From: Alphaproteobacteria bacterium
GTDB lineage: Bacteria; Pseudomonadota; Alphaproteobacteria; Rhodobacterales; Rhodobacteraceae
DNA length: 64,000 nucleotides
NCBI GenBank assembly: GCA_030424865.1
Contig: JAUHVR010000014.1
Span: 62,001-126,000 of the forward strand
Direction of reading: 5' to 3'
In this document: positions 36,229 to 45,943 of the stretch, piece after piece
Numbering within the stretch: position 1 is the first letter of the stretch
How the letters are laid out: every line of letters starts with the position of its first letter
The notes under the pieces: model-generated
Databases searched by the model: none
The model's input: the letters and a program-made list of their open reading frames with translations, nothing else
What the model was told of the DNA's origin: nothing
Program-made: the position numbers and the translations under genes

Positions 36229-36292
36229 GGCATTGTCTCCACTTGATACATGGAACGGCACCTAGCCAATGAATGCGCCGATTTCAGGGCGC

Positions 36293-36952
36293 TTAATCCT
36301 CGAACAGCTCACTTTGTCCTTCGCCGGCTTCCTCCGCGTCGACATCGCCTTCACCCATCTGCGGCATGGCACCCGGCGGCGGACGGTTTTCCAGCAGTCC
36401 GGCAGCCCGCAGTTCCTTGAGCCCCGGCAAGTCGCGCGCCGATTCCAGCCCGAAATGATCCAGGAACGAGGGCGTGACCACAAAGGTCACCGGACGGCCC
36501 GGCGTCATCTTGCGGCGGCCAAAGCGGATCCATTCGAGCTCCAGCAATTGATCTACCGTGCCCCGAGAGACGCTGACGCCGCGAATTTCCTCGATCTCGG
36601 CCCGCGTCACCGGCTGGTGATAGGCGATGATCGCCAATGTCTCGATCGCGGCCCGGCTGAGTTTGCGGGTCTCGACCGTTTCCTTTTGCATCAGAAAGCC
36701 CAGATCGGGCGCTGTGCGAATGGCCCAGGCATCGCCCACCTTGACGACCGCCACCCCACGCCCCTCGTAACGTTTGCGCAGATGCACCAGCGCCTCGGCC
36801 GCGTCGCAGCCATGTGGCATCCGGGCGTTCAGTTCGGCAACCGAGACCGGCTCGGCACTGGCAAAGAGGATCGCCTCGACCATGCGTTCCTGTTCGCCCA
36901 TGGGCGGCGCCTCGAACAGGCTGGGGTCGTCTTCGATGGGTGCGTCGCTCAC
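36293..36952 (-). CDS. scpB: Segregation and condensation protein B
   Basis: Winged-helix partner of ScpA in the SMC-ScpAB chromosome-organising complex. The 219-aa protein shows ETLAIIAYHQPVTRAEIEEI and GVSVSRGTVDQLLELEWIRF, the ScpB core, and an acidic C-terminus. Translation starts at a GTG overlapping the scpA stop (GTGA), so the two subunits are coupled. Confidence 0.94.
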   Translation of the reverse strand: MSDAPIEDDPSLFEAPPMGEQERMVEAILFASAEPVSVAELNARMPHGCDAAEALVHLRKRYEGRGVAVVKVGDAWAIRTAPDLGFLMQKETVETRKLSRAAIETLAIIAYHQPVTRAEIEEIRGVSVSRGTVDQLLELEWIRFGRRKMTPGRPVTFVVTPSFLDHFGLESARDLPGLKELRAAGLLENRPPPGAMPQMGEGDVDAEEAGEGQSELFED

Positions 36953-37740
36953 TCGCGGTCTTCCCTTCTGCGCAACTCGATGGGGGCAAATGTCTCGGAC
37001 TGGCGCAGCTCTACCTTGCCTTCCTTGGCCAGTTCAAGCGACGCGGCAAAGGTTGCCGCCGTGGCCGAGCGCCATTTCACCGGGTCCGAGGCCCAGCCTT
37101 CGGGCATGTAGCTGGCGATGTCGATCCAGGTGCCGGCAAAACCGATCATGCCACGCATGCGGTCCAGCGCCTCTTCCATCGTAAAGACCTTGTCCCGGTC
37201 CAAGACAAAGGGGCGGAACTCGTCGCGGGTGCGGATGCGGGCATAGCCCTGCATCAGATCCAGCAGCGTGGCCGAATAGGTCACGCGCCGGACCCGCTCC
37301 ATCCGTTCCGGAAGCCCGCGCGCAAAAAAATCGCGGCCCAGCCGATCCCGCGCCATCAGCCGTGCTGCCACATCGCGCATGGCCTGAAGGCGTTCCAGTT
37401 GAAACGCCAGGTGCGCGGCAAGTTCTTCGCCCGAGGGCCCCTCTTCGGTCGGATCGGGCGGCAACAAGAGCCGGGATTTCAGAAAGGCCAGCCAGGCGGC
37501 CATCACCAGGTAATCGGCGGCCAGCTCGATCCGCAGTTCCTTGGCCTTTTCAACAAAGACCAGGTACTGCCGCGCCAGTTCCAGCACGCTGATCTTGCGC
37601 AGGTCGACCTTCTGCGTGCGCGACAGCGTCAGCAACAGGTCAAGCGGCCCCTCGAACCCGTCGACGTCGACGATCAACGCCTCGGCGGCGAGACGGTCCT
37701 GGACCGACTTGTCAAAAAGATCGTCGTTGCGTGTGTTCAT
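36949..37740 (-). CDS. scpA: Segregation and condensation protein A (kleisin)
   Basis: Kleisin subunit that bridges SMC heads. The 263-aa protein has the N-terminal signature VDGFEGPLDLLLTLSRTQKV and RKISVLELARQYLVFVEKAK, a mid-protein acidic/charged stretch, and a C-terminal winged helix. It overlaps both neighbours by 4 bases (nagZ before, scpB after). Confidence 0.94.
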   Translation of the reverse strand: MNTRNDDLFDKSVQDRLAAEALIVDVDGFEGPLDLLLTLSRTQKVDLRKISVLELARQYLVFVEKAKELRIELAADYLVMAAWLAFLKSRLLLPPDPTEEGPSGEELAAHLAFQLERLQAMRDVAARLMARDRLGRDFFARGLPERMERVRRVTYSATLLDLMQGYARIRTRDEFRPFVLDRDKVFTMEEALDRMRGMIGFAGTWIDIASYMPEGWASDPVKWRSATAATFAASLELAKEGKVELRQSETFAPIELRRREDRE

Positions 37741-38744
37741 TCCAGGCGTCCGGCGGCAAGCGCCTCAAGCTCGGCTTCCAGCGCGGCGATGTCAACCTCT
37801 TGCGCAGGATTGCGCCAGGTCAGCGCCGCCTCGGCCCGCGCCTGCCCCGCGGGCGTCATCTGCCCGCAGGTTTCCAGGATCGAGACCATCTCGGCCAGGT
37901 TCCCGTTGCAATGCAGAACCAGATCGCAACCCGCCGCCAGCGCGGCCTTGCCACGTTCGGCGACGGTGCCCGACAGCGCCTGCATCGAGATATCGTCGGT
38001 CATCAAGAGCCCGCCAAAGCCGATGCTGTCACGGATCACCGCGTTCATCACGGGCGAGATCGTCGCCGGGGCCGGATCGATGTCTTCAAAGATCAGATGG
38101 GCCGTCATGCCAAGCGGCATCCGGGCAAAGGGCCGGAAGGCTGCGAAATCATGCGCCTCCAGCGTCGCGCGGTCCAGCGTCACGCGAGGCACGTCCAGAT
38201 GACTGTCGATCAGCGCAAGTCCATGCCCGGGGATATGCTTGATCACGGGCAGCACGCCGCCGTCCAGATGCGCCTGCGCCACGGCCTGTCCGATCTTGAC
38301 CACGGTTTGTAGATCATCGCTGTAGCAGCGGTTGCGCAAGACGGCATGGGTGTCGGGTCGCGCGATGTCCAGCAAGGGCGCGCAATTGCCGTCGATGCCC
38401 AGGCTCAGCAACTCGTCAGCGATCAGCCGATACCGCAGATACATGGCGCGCTGCGCGTTGGGGCCGTGCCGTGCCACGTCATCGAGCGGCGGCAGCCATT
38501 GGCGCACCAGCGGTGGCCACATCCGTTGCACACGCCCCCCTTCCTGATCGATGAAAACCGGGGCGTCCCACCCGACCGCACTGCGCAGATCCGCGCAGAG
38601 CGCGCGGATCTGATCCGCCGTCTCGAGGTTCCGCGCAAAGAGGATGAACCCAAAGGGATTGGCCTGAGCGAAAAACGCCGCTTCGTCTGCGCCAAGCACG
38701 GTCCCCGCGCAGCCAAGGATCGCCGCGCCAAACGGCTGGGTCAC
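37737..38744 (-). CDS. nagZ: Beta-N-acetylhexosaminidase (GH3), cell-wall recycling
   Basis: Cleaves N-acetylglucosamine from muropeptides in the cytoplasm. The 335-aa product has ILGCAGTVLGADE, the substrate segment VFIDQEGGRVQRM, and the catalytic loop VIKHIPGHGLALIDSH with the His of the GH3 Asp-His dyad, followed by LLMTDDISMQALSG with the nucleophile Asp. I placed the start at GTG 38744, where GTGA overlaps the preceding stop. A TTG seven codons upstream is possible. Confidence 0.93.
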   Translation of the reverse strand: MTQPFGAAILGCAGTVLGADEAAFFAQANPFGFILFARNLETADQIRALCADLRSAVGWDAPVFIDQEGGRVQRMWPPLVRQWLPPLDDVARHGPNAQRAMYLRYRLIADELLSLGIDGNCAPLLDIARPDTHAVLRNRCYSDDLQTVVKIGQAVAQAHLDGGVLPVIKHIPGHGLALIDSHLDVPRVTLDRATLEAHDFAAFRPFARMPLGMTAHLIFEDIDPAPATISPVMNAVIRDSIGFGGLLMTDDISMQALSGTVAERGKAALAAGCDLVLHCNGNLAEMVSILETCGQMTPAGQARAEAALTWRNPAQEVDIAALEAELEALAAGRLE

Positions 38745-39715
38745 TTTGACGTCACCGGGATGCAATCCGCCTTGGCCGCAACGAAGGTCGCACAGAACCG
38801 GCGCGCATCACTCAGGTCTTCGAACCCCATGGCCCGCAGCCGGAAGAACACGCGCCCGCCCGAGGTCGCCTTCTGGATCACCCGCTGCTTGCCATCCATG
38901 AATTCGGCAAAGCGCCCGTTCAGGCGGTCCCATTCGCTTTTGGCCACCTCGGCGCTTTCAAAGGCCCCGAGCTGAACCAGCCGGGTCCCTGCGGGCACCT
39001 GATCCGGCGCCACGTCCAGCGCGACCTCGACCTGCGGTTCAAGCGGCGCCAGCGAGGCTGTCCGCAACTCGGATGGACGCACCTGCGGACGCAGCGACCG
39101 GACAAGGCCCAACCCCGCCTCGGGGGCAACAACCTTGGACGGTGTCGCGCTTTTCTCGACTTTCACGACCTTGGCGTCGCCCACGGTGATCTTGACGTCA
39201 GCGCTTTCCCCAAGATCGACCTGTTCAAAGGGCTTGGATCCGGCGGCGATCTGATCGGCCAGCGCCTGAAGCGCCTCGGCCTTGTCCGCGTCGATCAACG
39301 CAGTGTGCTGAAGGGCGGCCAGGGTCACGTCTTCGCCCTCGGTCACCAGCGGATCCGGTGCAACGATCTGTCCGACGGGCTGGTCCTCGGGTGCCAGCGT
39401 GACGCGGCGCGGGGCAAGAACAACGCGGTCGGCGGCCGGGGCCGCTGTCCCGAAGCCTGCCACCTTGTTGACGGCCAATCCCTGATGTTCGGCTTGTTCC
39501 CCACCCGGTTCAACGGGGGCGACCCGCATCGGCAATCCGCTGGCTTCGATCAGCGGAATGCCTTTTACGTCGCGGCTGAGCAGCTTGTAGCCCCAGACGC
39601 CCACGCCGACGATCAGCGCAAGCGAAATGCCCGCACCAATCCAATTTGCCGTGGTTGCAACAACCGGTTTTCCGTAGGGGGCCGGTCCCACCCCTGCCTG
39701 TGGTATATCCGCCAT
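38741..39715 (-). CDS. SPOR-domain inner-membrane protein
   Basis: A 324-aa protein with a short cytoplasmic N-terminus, one membrane segment (about 24-46, WIGAGISLALIVGVGVWGY), a long low-complexity periplasmic linker, and a C-terminal SPOR domain (about 240-320: RLVQLGAFESAEVAKSEW and VFFRLRAMGFEDLSDARRFC). SPOR domains bind septal peptidoglycan lacking stem peptides, so a cell-division role is likely. It lies between argS and nagZ as in related alphaproteobacteria. Confidence 0.9.
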   Translation of the reverse strand: MADIPQAGVGPAPYGKPVVATTANWIGAGISLALIVGVGVWGYKLLSRDVKGIPLIEASGLPMRVAPVEPGGEQAEHQGLAVNKVAGFGTAAPAADRVVLAPRRVTLAPEDQPVGQIVAPDPLVTEGEDVTLAALQHTALIDADKAEALQALADQIAAGSKPFEQVDLGESADVKITVGDAKVVKVEKSATPSKVVAPEAGLGLVRSLRPQVRPSELRTASLAPLEPQVEVALDVAPDQVPAGTRLVQLGAFESAEVAKSEWDRLNGRFAEFMDGKQRVIQKATSGGRVFFRLRAMGFEDLSDARRFCATFVAAKADCIPVTSK

Positions 39716-39792
39716 AATCGCCTCTCCAACCCTTGCGGAGACGTCCCCAAGGGCCTCAACTGCTCAAACCAGCCGGCGACGGTGCGGATTGT

Positions 39793-41538
39793 TCAGCGCA
39801 TCTCTTTCGCCGGCGTCACACCCAAGATACCAAGACCTGCGGAAATAACAACAGCGACGGCCTGTGCCAGAGCAATTTTTGCCTGCGAAAGCGCGGGGTT
39901 GTCCTCTTGCAGGAAGCGCAGCTCGACCTCGTCGTTGCCTCGGTTCCACAAAGCATGCAGATCGCTGGCCAGCTCGTACAGGTAGAAGGCAACCCGATGC
40001 GGTTCGTTGGTGCGGGCCGCAATCTCGACCAGGCGCGGCCATTCCGCGATCTTGCGCGCCACGGCCAGTTCGCTGTCGTGGGTCATGCCGGACAGATCCG
40101 CCGCGGCCAGGGTTTCGACATCCACCGCGATGCCGGCCGCTTCGGCCTTGCGCAGAACCGAGCAGACGCGGGCGTGGGCATACTGCACGTAGAACACCGG
40201 GTTCTCGCGGCTTTGCTCCAGCACCTTGTCGAAATCGAAATCGAGCGAGGCGTCGTTCTTGCGGGTCAGCATGACAAAACGCGTCACATCCGGGCCCACC
40301 TGATCGACCACATCGCGCAGGGTCACGAAGGTGCCCGCACGCTTCGACATCTTGAAGGGTTCGCCATTCTTGTAGAGCTTGACCAGCTGCGTCAGCTTGA
40401 TGTCCAGCGGTACGGTGCCGCCCGACAGCGCCGAAACCGCCGCCTTCATCCGCTTGACATAACCGCCGTGGTCGGCACCAAACACATCAATAAGAGCGTC
40501 GAAGCCCCTGGAAACCTTATCATAATGATAGGCGATATCCGGCGCGAAATAGGTCCAGCTGCCATCCGATTTCTTGACCGGGCGGTCGACGTCATCGCCA
40601 TGCTCGGTCGATTTGAAGAGCGTCTGTTCGCGTGGTTCCCAATCTTCGGGCTTCTTGCCCTTGGGCGGTTCCAGCACGCCTTCGTAGATCAGGCCCTTGC
40701 TGTCGAGTTCGGCCAGCGCCTTTTCGATCTGTCCGGTGCCATAAAGCGATTTCTCGGAATAGAAATTGTCCATAACCACGCCAAGGCGCGACAGGTCCTC
40801 GCGGATCAGGTCCATCATGGCGGCCGTCGCAAACTCGCGCACCTCGATCAGCCAGACACTTTCGTCCTGGCCGACATAGGCGTCGCCGACCTTGTCCTTC
40901 AGCGCCTCGCCCACCGGGATCAGGTAATCGCCGGGATAGGTGCCATCCTCAAAGGCCACCTCTTGCCCATGCGCCTCGAGGTACCGCAGGTAGACCGACC
41001 GGGCCAGAACGTCGACCTGGGCACCGCCGTCGTTGATGTAATACTCCCGCGTGACGTCATAGCCCGCGTAGTCCAGCAGGCTGGCCAGCGCGTCCCCAAA
41101 GACCGCGCCACGGGTGTGGCCCACATGCAGCGGTCCGGTCGGGTTGGCCGAGACATATTCGACGTTGATCCGCGCGCCCTGCCCCATGGTCGACCGGCCA
41201 AAGTCGGTTCCGGCCTGCAAGACGGCCTTGGGCACGGCCTGCCAGACCGTCCCATCCAGCCGCAGGTTCAGGAAGCCGGGGCCTGCGACCTCGGCACTGG
41301 CGATCCGGTCGTCATCGGCCAGACGCGCGGCCAGCTTTTCGGCGATGTCGCGCGGTTTCTGACGGGCAGGCTTCGCCAGCACCATTGCGGCGTTGGTCGC
41401 CATGTCACCATGCGCGGCATCACGCGGCGGCTCGACCGCGACGTTCTTGAAATCAAGCTCTTGCGGCAGTTCATCTGCCGCCTGCATTGCCTGCAGCGCG
41501 TCAATCACCAGCGCCCGCACGTCCGAAAAGAGGTTCAT
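39793..41538 (-). CDS. argS: Arginyl-tRNA synthetase
   Basis: Class I synthetase charging tRNA-Arg. The 581-aa protein has the N-terminal additional domain, the HIGH-type motif in [20 protein letters not shown], the KMSK-type loop [12 protein letters not shown], and a DALR anticodon-binding domain at the C-terminus. It heads the argS, SPOR, nagZ, scpA, scpB series on the minus strand. Confidence 0.97.
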   Translation of the reverse strand: MNLFSDVRALVIDALQAMQAADELPQELDFKNVAVEPPRDAAHGDMATNAAMVLAKPARQKPRDIAEKLAARLADDDRIASAEVAGPGFLNLRLDGTVWQAVPKAVLQAGTDFGRSTMGQGARINVEYVSANPTGPLHVGHTRGAVFGDALASLLDYAGYDVTREYYINDGGAQVDVLARSVYLRYLEAHGQEVAFEDGTYPGDYLIPVGEALKDKVGDAYVGQDESVWLIEVREFATAAMMDLIREDLSRLGVVMDNFYSEKSLYGTGQIEKALAELDSKGLIYEGVLEPPKGKKPEDWEPREQTLFKSTEHGDDVDRPVKKSDGSWTYFAPDIAYHYDKVSRGFDALIDVFGADHGGYVKRMKAAVSALSGGTVPLDIKLTQLVKLYKNGEPFKMSKRAGTFVTLRDVVDQVGPDVTRFVMLTRKNDASLDFDFDKVLEQSRENPVFYVQYAHARVCSVLRKAEAAGIAVDVETLAAADLSGMTHDSELAVARKIAEWPRLVEIAARTNEPHRVAFYLYELASDLHALWNRGNDEVELRFLQEDNPALSQAKIALAQAVAVVISAGLGILGVTPAKEMR

Positions 41539-41586
41539 ACTGCCTATCCTTGCTTTGTCGCGGGTTTACCACGCGGGTGTGGCGCG

Positions 41587-42207
41587 TCAATCCGCCTGCG
41601 CAGCAAAGCTCAGTTGTGCCGGCGCCAGACCGGACGCCACAGGATGCCCCAGCATCAAGACCAGATCCACGGCGCGATCAAGGTTGCCGTCACTCCACCC
41701 GACGCCGGCTGACAGGGCATGCAATCTCAGATCCGGATGCCCGCGCTGCACATCCCCCGCGAACTTGGCAAAGGCGTGTTCGGCCGTCCTGCGGGCGACG
41801 CGCCCACCCGTGCCGGCATCGTCGTACAGCAACACTCCGCATCCCCGGCCGGCCTGCAATCCCCGGGCGACCGCTGCGACCAGAGCCCGGGACAGCCGCA
41901 TGGTCTTGCGCAGCGCGGCCAGTTCGGCATTCCGAAACGGCAGGACCGAGACCAACAGATGCAATGGTTCTGCGCCCCAGACCTGGGCAATCTGGTCCGT
42001 CATCCGATGTGGATCATCCGTCCATTGCAGGCTTTGGATGCGTGACGGGTTGTGGCGGGCGATGACATTCAACTCGCTCTCGTCACTGCCAAGCGCAACC
42101 ACCATCGCATCCAGATCCGCCAGACGGTGGCACAGCGCCCGGCCCAAGGGTGTGGCCGCGGCAGAAATGATCACCGTCTTGTCTCTGTAAAACGACAGTC
42201 CTTGCAT
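41587..42207 (-). CDS. SDR-fold protein of unknown function
   Basis: A 206-aa Rossmann-like protein: KTVIISAAATPLGRALCHRL resembles the SDR nucleotide-binding start but lacks the usual T-G-x3-G-x-G glycine spacing, and the Tyr-x3-Lys active site is not evident. It may be a degenerate, non-catalytic SDR. The ATG at 42207 is chosen because similarity to the fold begins there; the frame continues 21 codons upstream. It lies between dgt and argS. Confidence 0.65.
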   Translation of the reverse strand: MQGLSFYRDKTVIISAAATPLGRALCHRLADLDAMVVALGSDESELNVIARHNPSRIQSLQWTDDPHRMTDQIAQVWGAEPLHLLVSVLPFRNAELAALRKTMRLSRALVAAVARGLQAGRGCGVLLYDDAGTGGRVARRTAEHAFAKFAGDVQRGHPDLRLHALSAGVGWSDGNLDRAVDLVLMLGHPVASGLAPAQLSFAAQAD

Positions 42208-42301
42208 GCAGGTCCGCGCGATCCTTCCTTGGTGCAGGCGCGCCCTAGCATACTTCACGTCCCTGTGCATCCGACCCGGACGCCGGACAGCGGGAATTGG
42301 C

Positions 42302-43471
42302 TTATGCCTGCCGCATCAGATCCCGTACAAGCGCATCGCCCAGAAAACGCGCATGTTCCTGAAGCGCGAACCGATCCGTCATGCCCGCAATATAGTCCGC
42401 CACAAGGCGGGCCCTTTCGGTGTCTGAGCGGCAGGCCGAGACCTCGGGGTGCCAGCGTTTGGGCAAGGTGGACGGATCGCCCATGTAGATCGGGAACAGA
42501 TCGTTGACCACCTGCGTGACCTTTTCGCGTTTTTCCATCACCTCGGGCGCGCGGTACATATGGGCGAAAAGAAAGGCACGGATGTCTTTCAACTGGGCCC
42601 ACATCTGATCCGAGAACCGGATGACCGGATAACCCAGGTCGCGCAGGGCCTGAACATCGGCGGGGGCCGCCCCCGTCAAAAGCGCGCGGGATTGGTCGAT
42701 GAGGTCGGCGACCATCGCACCAAAGACCCGTCGCAGCGCCTCATGCCGACGGCGGTAGGCGTCGATGTCCGGGTGCATGGCATCAACCTCGGCATAGGCC
42801 GGGCCAATTATCGGCAACGTGCTGATCTGTTCTTCGCTGAACAAACCCGCGCGCAAGCCATCATGGATGTCATGGTTGTTGTAGGCGACATCGTCAGCCA
42901 GCGCTGCAACCTGCGCTTCGGCGCTGGCATGTGTGGTCAATTCCAGATCGTGTTCGGCGTTGTAGGTGGCCAGCGCATAGGGCAGCGGGCCGGTGACCGG
43001 ACCGTTATGTTTTGCAATGCCTTCAAGGGTTTCCCAGGTCAGGTTCAGCCCGTCGAACTCGGCATAATGCCGTTCAAGCGAACTGATGATCCGCAGCGAT
43101 TGCGCGTTGTGGTCGAACCCGCCATAGGGCGCCATCAGTGCATCCAGCGCGTCCTCTCCGACATGGCCAAAGGGCGTGTGCCCCAAGTCATGGGCCAGTG
43201 CAACGGCCTCGGTCAGATCGGTGTTCAAACCCAGCGCGCCCGCCATCGTGCGGGCCACTTGTGCAACCTCGATCGAGTGGGTCAGACGGGTGCGATAGAA
43301 ATCGCCTTCGTGCTCAACAAAGACCTGTGTCTTGTGTTTCAGGCGGCGGAAGGCGCTGGAATGGATGATCCTGTCGCGATCCCTCTGAAAACAGGATCGA
43401 AACGCACTTTCCTCTTCGTGCACACGCCGCCCGCGGGCCTGTGCCGGATCACTTGCATATGGCGCTTGCAT
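42302..43471 (-). CDS. dgt: Deoxyguanosinetriphosphate triphosphohydrolase-like protein
   Basis: A 389-aa HD-domain hydrolase removing triphosphate from dNTPs. Metal-binding motifs: RTRLTHSIEVAQVART (His), ALAHDLGHTPFGHVGE (His-Asp), and further Asp in the ADDVAYNNHDIHDG region. AAGGA lies about 10 bases before the ATG at 43471; the frame is open 15 codons further. Divergent from erpA. Confidence 0.93.
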   Translation of the reverse strand: MQAPYASDPAQARGRRVHEEESAFRSCFQRDRDRIIHSSAFRRLKHKTQVFVEHEGDFYRTRLTHSIEVAQVARTMAGALGLNTDLTEAVALAHDLGHTPFGHVGEDALDALMAPYGGFDHNAQSLRIISSLERHYAEFDGLNLTWETLEGIAKHNGPVTGPLPYALATYNAEHDLELTTHASAEAQVAALADDVAYNNHDIHDGLRAGLFSEEQISTLPIIGPAYAEVDAMHPDIDAYRRRHEALRRVFGAMVADLIDQSRALLTGAAPADVQALRDLGYPVIRFSDQMWAQLKDIRAFLFAHMYRAPEVMEKREKVTQVVNDLFPIYMGDPSTLPKRWHPEVSACRSDTERARLVADYIAGMTDRFALQEHARFLGDALVRDLMRQA

Positions 43472-43566
43472 CGCCGGTAGTCCTTGTCGCCTGTCCCCGC
43501 CGCGCTTATATTGCACCTCGCTTCAAGAGAAAACCGCCCCTGTGCGCTTCACCCAAGAGGATGCAG

Positions 43567-43890
43567 ATGCAGCTGCCCCCCAAAGTCACCGACCGCGCCT
43601 TTGCCCGTCTTGCCGAAATCGGCGCCGGGGATCAGGGCCAGGCCCTGCGTGTTGCCGTCGAAGGCGGCGGTTGTTCCGGGTTTCAATACGACATCCGGCT
43701 GGATGACCCGGCCGAGGACGATCTGGTGCTGGAAGGCGGCGGTCAAAAGGTGGTTGTCGACGCGGTATCGCTGCCGTTTCTGCAGAACGCCGTGATCGAT
43801 TTCTCGGACGAACTGATTGGCGCACGCTTTGTGATCGAGAACCCGAACGCGACCAGCTCATGCGGGTGCGGAACCAGCTTCTCGATTTGA
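43567..43890 (+). CDS. erpA: Iron-sulfur cluster insertion protein (A-type carrier)
   Basis: A 107-aa A-type carrier that delivers Fe-S clusters to apoproteins. The three ligand cysteines are present: Cys36 (EGGGCSGFQY), Cys99 and Cys101 (SSCGCGTSFSI at the C-terminus). Two in-frame ATGs lie 6 bases apart; the second is chosen because AAGAGG is 6 bases before it. IscA-type annotation is the alternative. Confidence 0.92.
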   Translation: MQLPPKVTDRAFARLAEIGAGDQGQALRVAVEGGGCSGFQYDIRLDDPAEDDLVLEGGGQKVVVDAVSLPFLQNAVIDFSDELIGARFVIENPNATSSCGCGTSFSI

Positions 43891-43916
43891 TTTTTCAATA
43901 CCTTACCGGGCAAAGC

Positions 43917-44816
43917 TCATGTGGTTTGCGCCGCACCCTTGCGGGTGGGCAATGTCTCGTCAATGACCAGGTACAAGCCTGAACCGATGACCAGCGCGAC
44001 ACCCATCAGGGTGCCGACCGTCGGCAGTTCTCCAAAGGCGAAGAAGCCGATTGCGATCATCCAGACAAACTGCAGGTTCATCAGCGGCGTCGCCACGTAG
44101 GCCGGCAAGAGCCGCAAGGCGACCACGACGACCCAACGCGCGCCAAACAGGAACAACGCATAGGCCGCCGTCCAACCCAGATCGGTCAGGCTCATCGGTT
44201 TGAAGACAAAGGGCAAGGCCACGGCCATGCACAGAAAAATCGCAAGGTTCGGATAGAACACCTGCGCCAGGGCGTTGGTTTCGACCCGCCCAATGTAACG
44301 TGCCGCGATCATCGACCCCGTGCCCGAAACGGCGGCCAGCAGCGCCCAACCATGCCCCGCTTGGGCCGAGCTCAACCCATTGGGCATCAAACACAAAATG
44401 CCGACAGCCCCGATGGACAGCGCCAGCCAGACCTGTGGGCGCACTGCCTCTCCCAAAAACGGGCCGCTCATCAGGGCGGCGATCAGGGGCATCAGGCCGA
44501 TGAATAGGAAGACATCGGCAAAGGGCAGCAATCGGAAAGCCTGGAAGAATGCCACACAGGCGACGACTGTCAGGGCCGAGCGCGCCGCCATCGCACCGGG
44601 GCAGCTTGTGCGCAATCCCCGCGACGCAGGCGCGGCCACAAGCAAGCGGTCCGAAACCACCGACAGCGCCATGACGATCAGGCTTGAGAAGAAAAACAGC
44701 TGAGGCGCCTCATAGGCGCCCGCGATCAGCTTGGTGATCCCGTCGGCGGACGAGATCATCAGCGTGTAGCAGGCCACAAGGCCCGCCCCCATCAATGTCG
44801 CAGAACGCAGTTTCAA
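43917..44816 (-). CDS. DMT-superfamily (EamA) transporter, third gene of the repeat-protein unit
   Basis: A 299-aa inner-membrane protein with ten hydrophobic segments in two EamA halves (first helix LMGAGLVACYTLMISSADG; second half from GWALLAAVSGTGSMIAARYI). Family members export metabolites. It starts at a TTG that overlaps the stop of the upstream gene (TTGA), with GGGAG 7 bases before, so it is coupled to the unknown helical protein and probably co-transcribed with the FTSGSAP repeat gene. S-adenosylmethionine or amino-acid-type efflux are family roles; the cargo here is unknown. Confidence 0.85.
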   Translation of the reverse strand: MKLRSATLMGAGLVACYTLMISSADGITKLIAGAYEAPQLFFFSSLIVMALSVVSDRLLVAAPASRGLRTSCPGAMAARSALTVVACVAFFQAFRLLPFADVFLFIGLMPLIAALMSGPFLGEAVRPQVWLALSIGAVGILCLMPNGLSSAQAGHGWALLAAVSGTGSMIAARYIGRVETNALAQVFYPNLAIFLCMAVALPFVFKPMSLTDLGWTAAYALFLFGARWVVVVALRLLPAYVATPLMNLQFVWMIAIGFFAFGELPTVGTLMGVALVIGSGLYLVIDETLPTRKGAAQTT

Positions 44817-45886
44817 ACTGTCACTCCCATCGATCCCGCCCGGGCGAAGCCCTGGAAAAACCCGTCAAAATGCGCGCTCGATGCCTCGGCCATGGCCAGC
44901 ACGTCCTGCGCATCCGGGCTCAACTCATCCCGAACGATGCCGCGCATCAGGTCCCAATCGCCGCTGCGATGCTCAAGGTGGTACATGCATTCCGACATCT
45001 CGCGAAGCGGCGCGCTGGCGGTGCGAGGCGCTTCAAAACGCATGCGTCCGTGTTCATAGTATTTCGTAAACGCCTTTCGGTCTGCGATCAGTTGCGCCCA
45101 GTTGCACATCAGGAATGCATGATAATCGTCATTGACTGACGCGGTTTGGTCGCATTCCACGCCAAACAGATGCGCATCCCGGTCAATCCAGGCCGTCCAG
45201 ATCTCGGGCGGGGTCACACCGGCAAAGCGCATCGCCACACAAATCTCGGCCAGCAGGTCGGCGTTTTGCTCAAGGAACGCCAACAAACCGGCGTAATGTA
45301 GGCTCGTGATGGTGCCCTCGGCCAGCTTGGGATCCTTGCGGCCATATTCGGACAGATAGAAAACCGCGTGGGTCAGTTCATAGGCCGCCTTCTTGTTCGG
45401 CAGCGCAAAGGTCGCGGACCGTTCGGTGAAACGGCGCACTCGATCTTCGAGGCCTGCATCATGCGGCATCGGGTCGATCCCGCGACGCAGAAACAGTCGA
45501 CGCGCTTCCAACCGCTGAAGGTCAGAAAGTTCAGCGCCCGCAAGATCGTTGGCCACAGCCCATTCGACCAGCTTTTGCCCCTTGTCACCGGGCATGCCCA
45601 GGTCCTCGAGATCCAGCGTGATCGACACGAGAAAACGATAGTACTGGGGGAAGAAGCTCAGGCGCTTTTCGACGCTGTCGTAAAACCCCTGGTGCGGCGC
45701 CAGCGCCGATTGCGGAATCTCGACACCTGCAGTTTCCAGAACGTTCAGAAGCTCGGCGTTTTCCTTCAGCCAGAACACGTCGTCGCCAATCCGACGTTCG
45801 CTGGCAAAACAGTGCAGAAGCGCGCCGATGCGCGCCTCCGCAGTCTGGGGCCGGGATGGGGCTTTGAAAGTCAGAACATTGGTCAT
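44813..45886 (-). CDS. All-helical protein of unknown function, middle gene of the repeat-protein unit
   Basis: A 357-aa soluble protein, largely alpha-helical by composition. It has no signal peptide, membrane segment, or nucleotide-binding motif I can recognise. The most distinctive segment is YELTHAVFYLSEYGRKDPKL (about 184-203), reminiscent of a Thr-His...Phe-Tyr-Leu...Tyr-Gly motif in uncharacterised helical proteins. Other conserved-looking spots: FFPQYYRFLVSITLDLEDLG and MCNWAQLIADRKAF. I chose the ATG at 45886 because GGAG lies 6 bases upstream; another ATG is two codons earlier. It lies 57 bases after the repeat gene and overlaps the exporter gene. Confidence 0.8.
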   Translation of the reverse strand: MTNVLTFKAPSRPQTAEARIGALLHCFASERRIGDDVFWLKENAELLNVLETAGVEIPQSALAPHQGFYDSVEKRLSFFPQYYRFLVSITLDLEDLGMPGDKGQKLVEWAVANDLAGAELSDLQRLEARRLFLRRGIDPMPHDAGLEDRVRRFTERSATFALPNKKAAYELTHAVFYLSEYGRKDPKLAEGTITSLHYAGLLAFLEQNADLLAEICVAMRFAGVTPPEIWTAWIDRDAHLFGVECDQTASVNDDYHAFLMCNWAQLIADRKAFTKYYEHGRMRFEAPRTASAPLREMSECMYHLEHRSGDWDLMRGIVRDELSPDAQDVLAMAEASSAHFDGFFQGFARAGSMGVTV

Positions 45887-45943
45887 GGTCATCTCCGATC
45901 TTGATGAGAGATCCGGGACCAAACGGCCCCATCCCAGAGGCGC

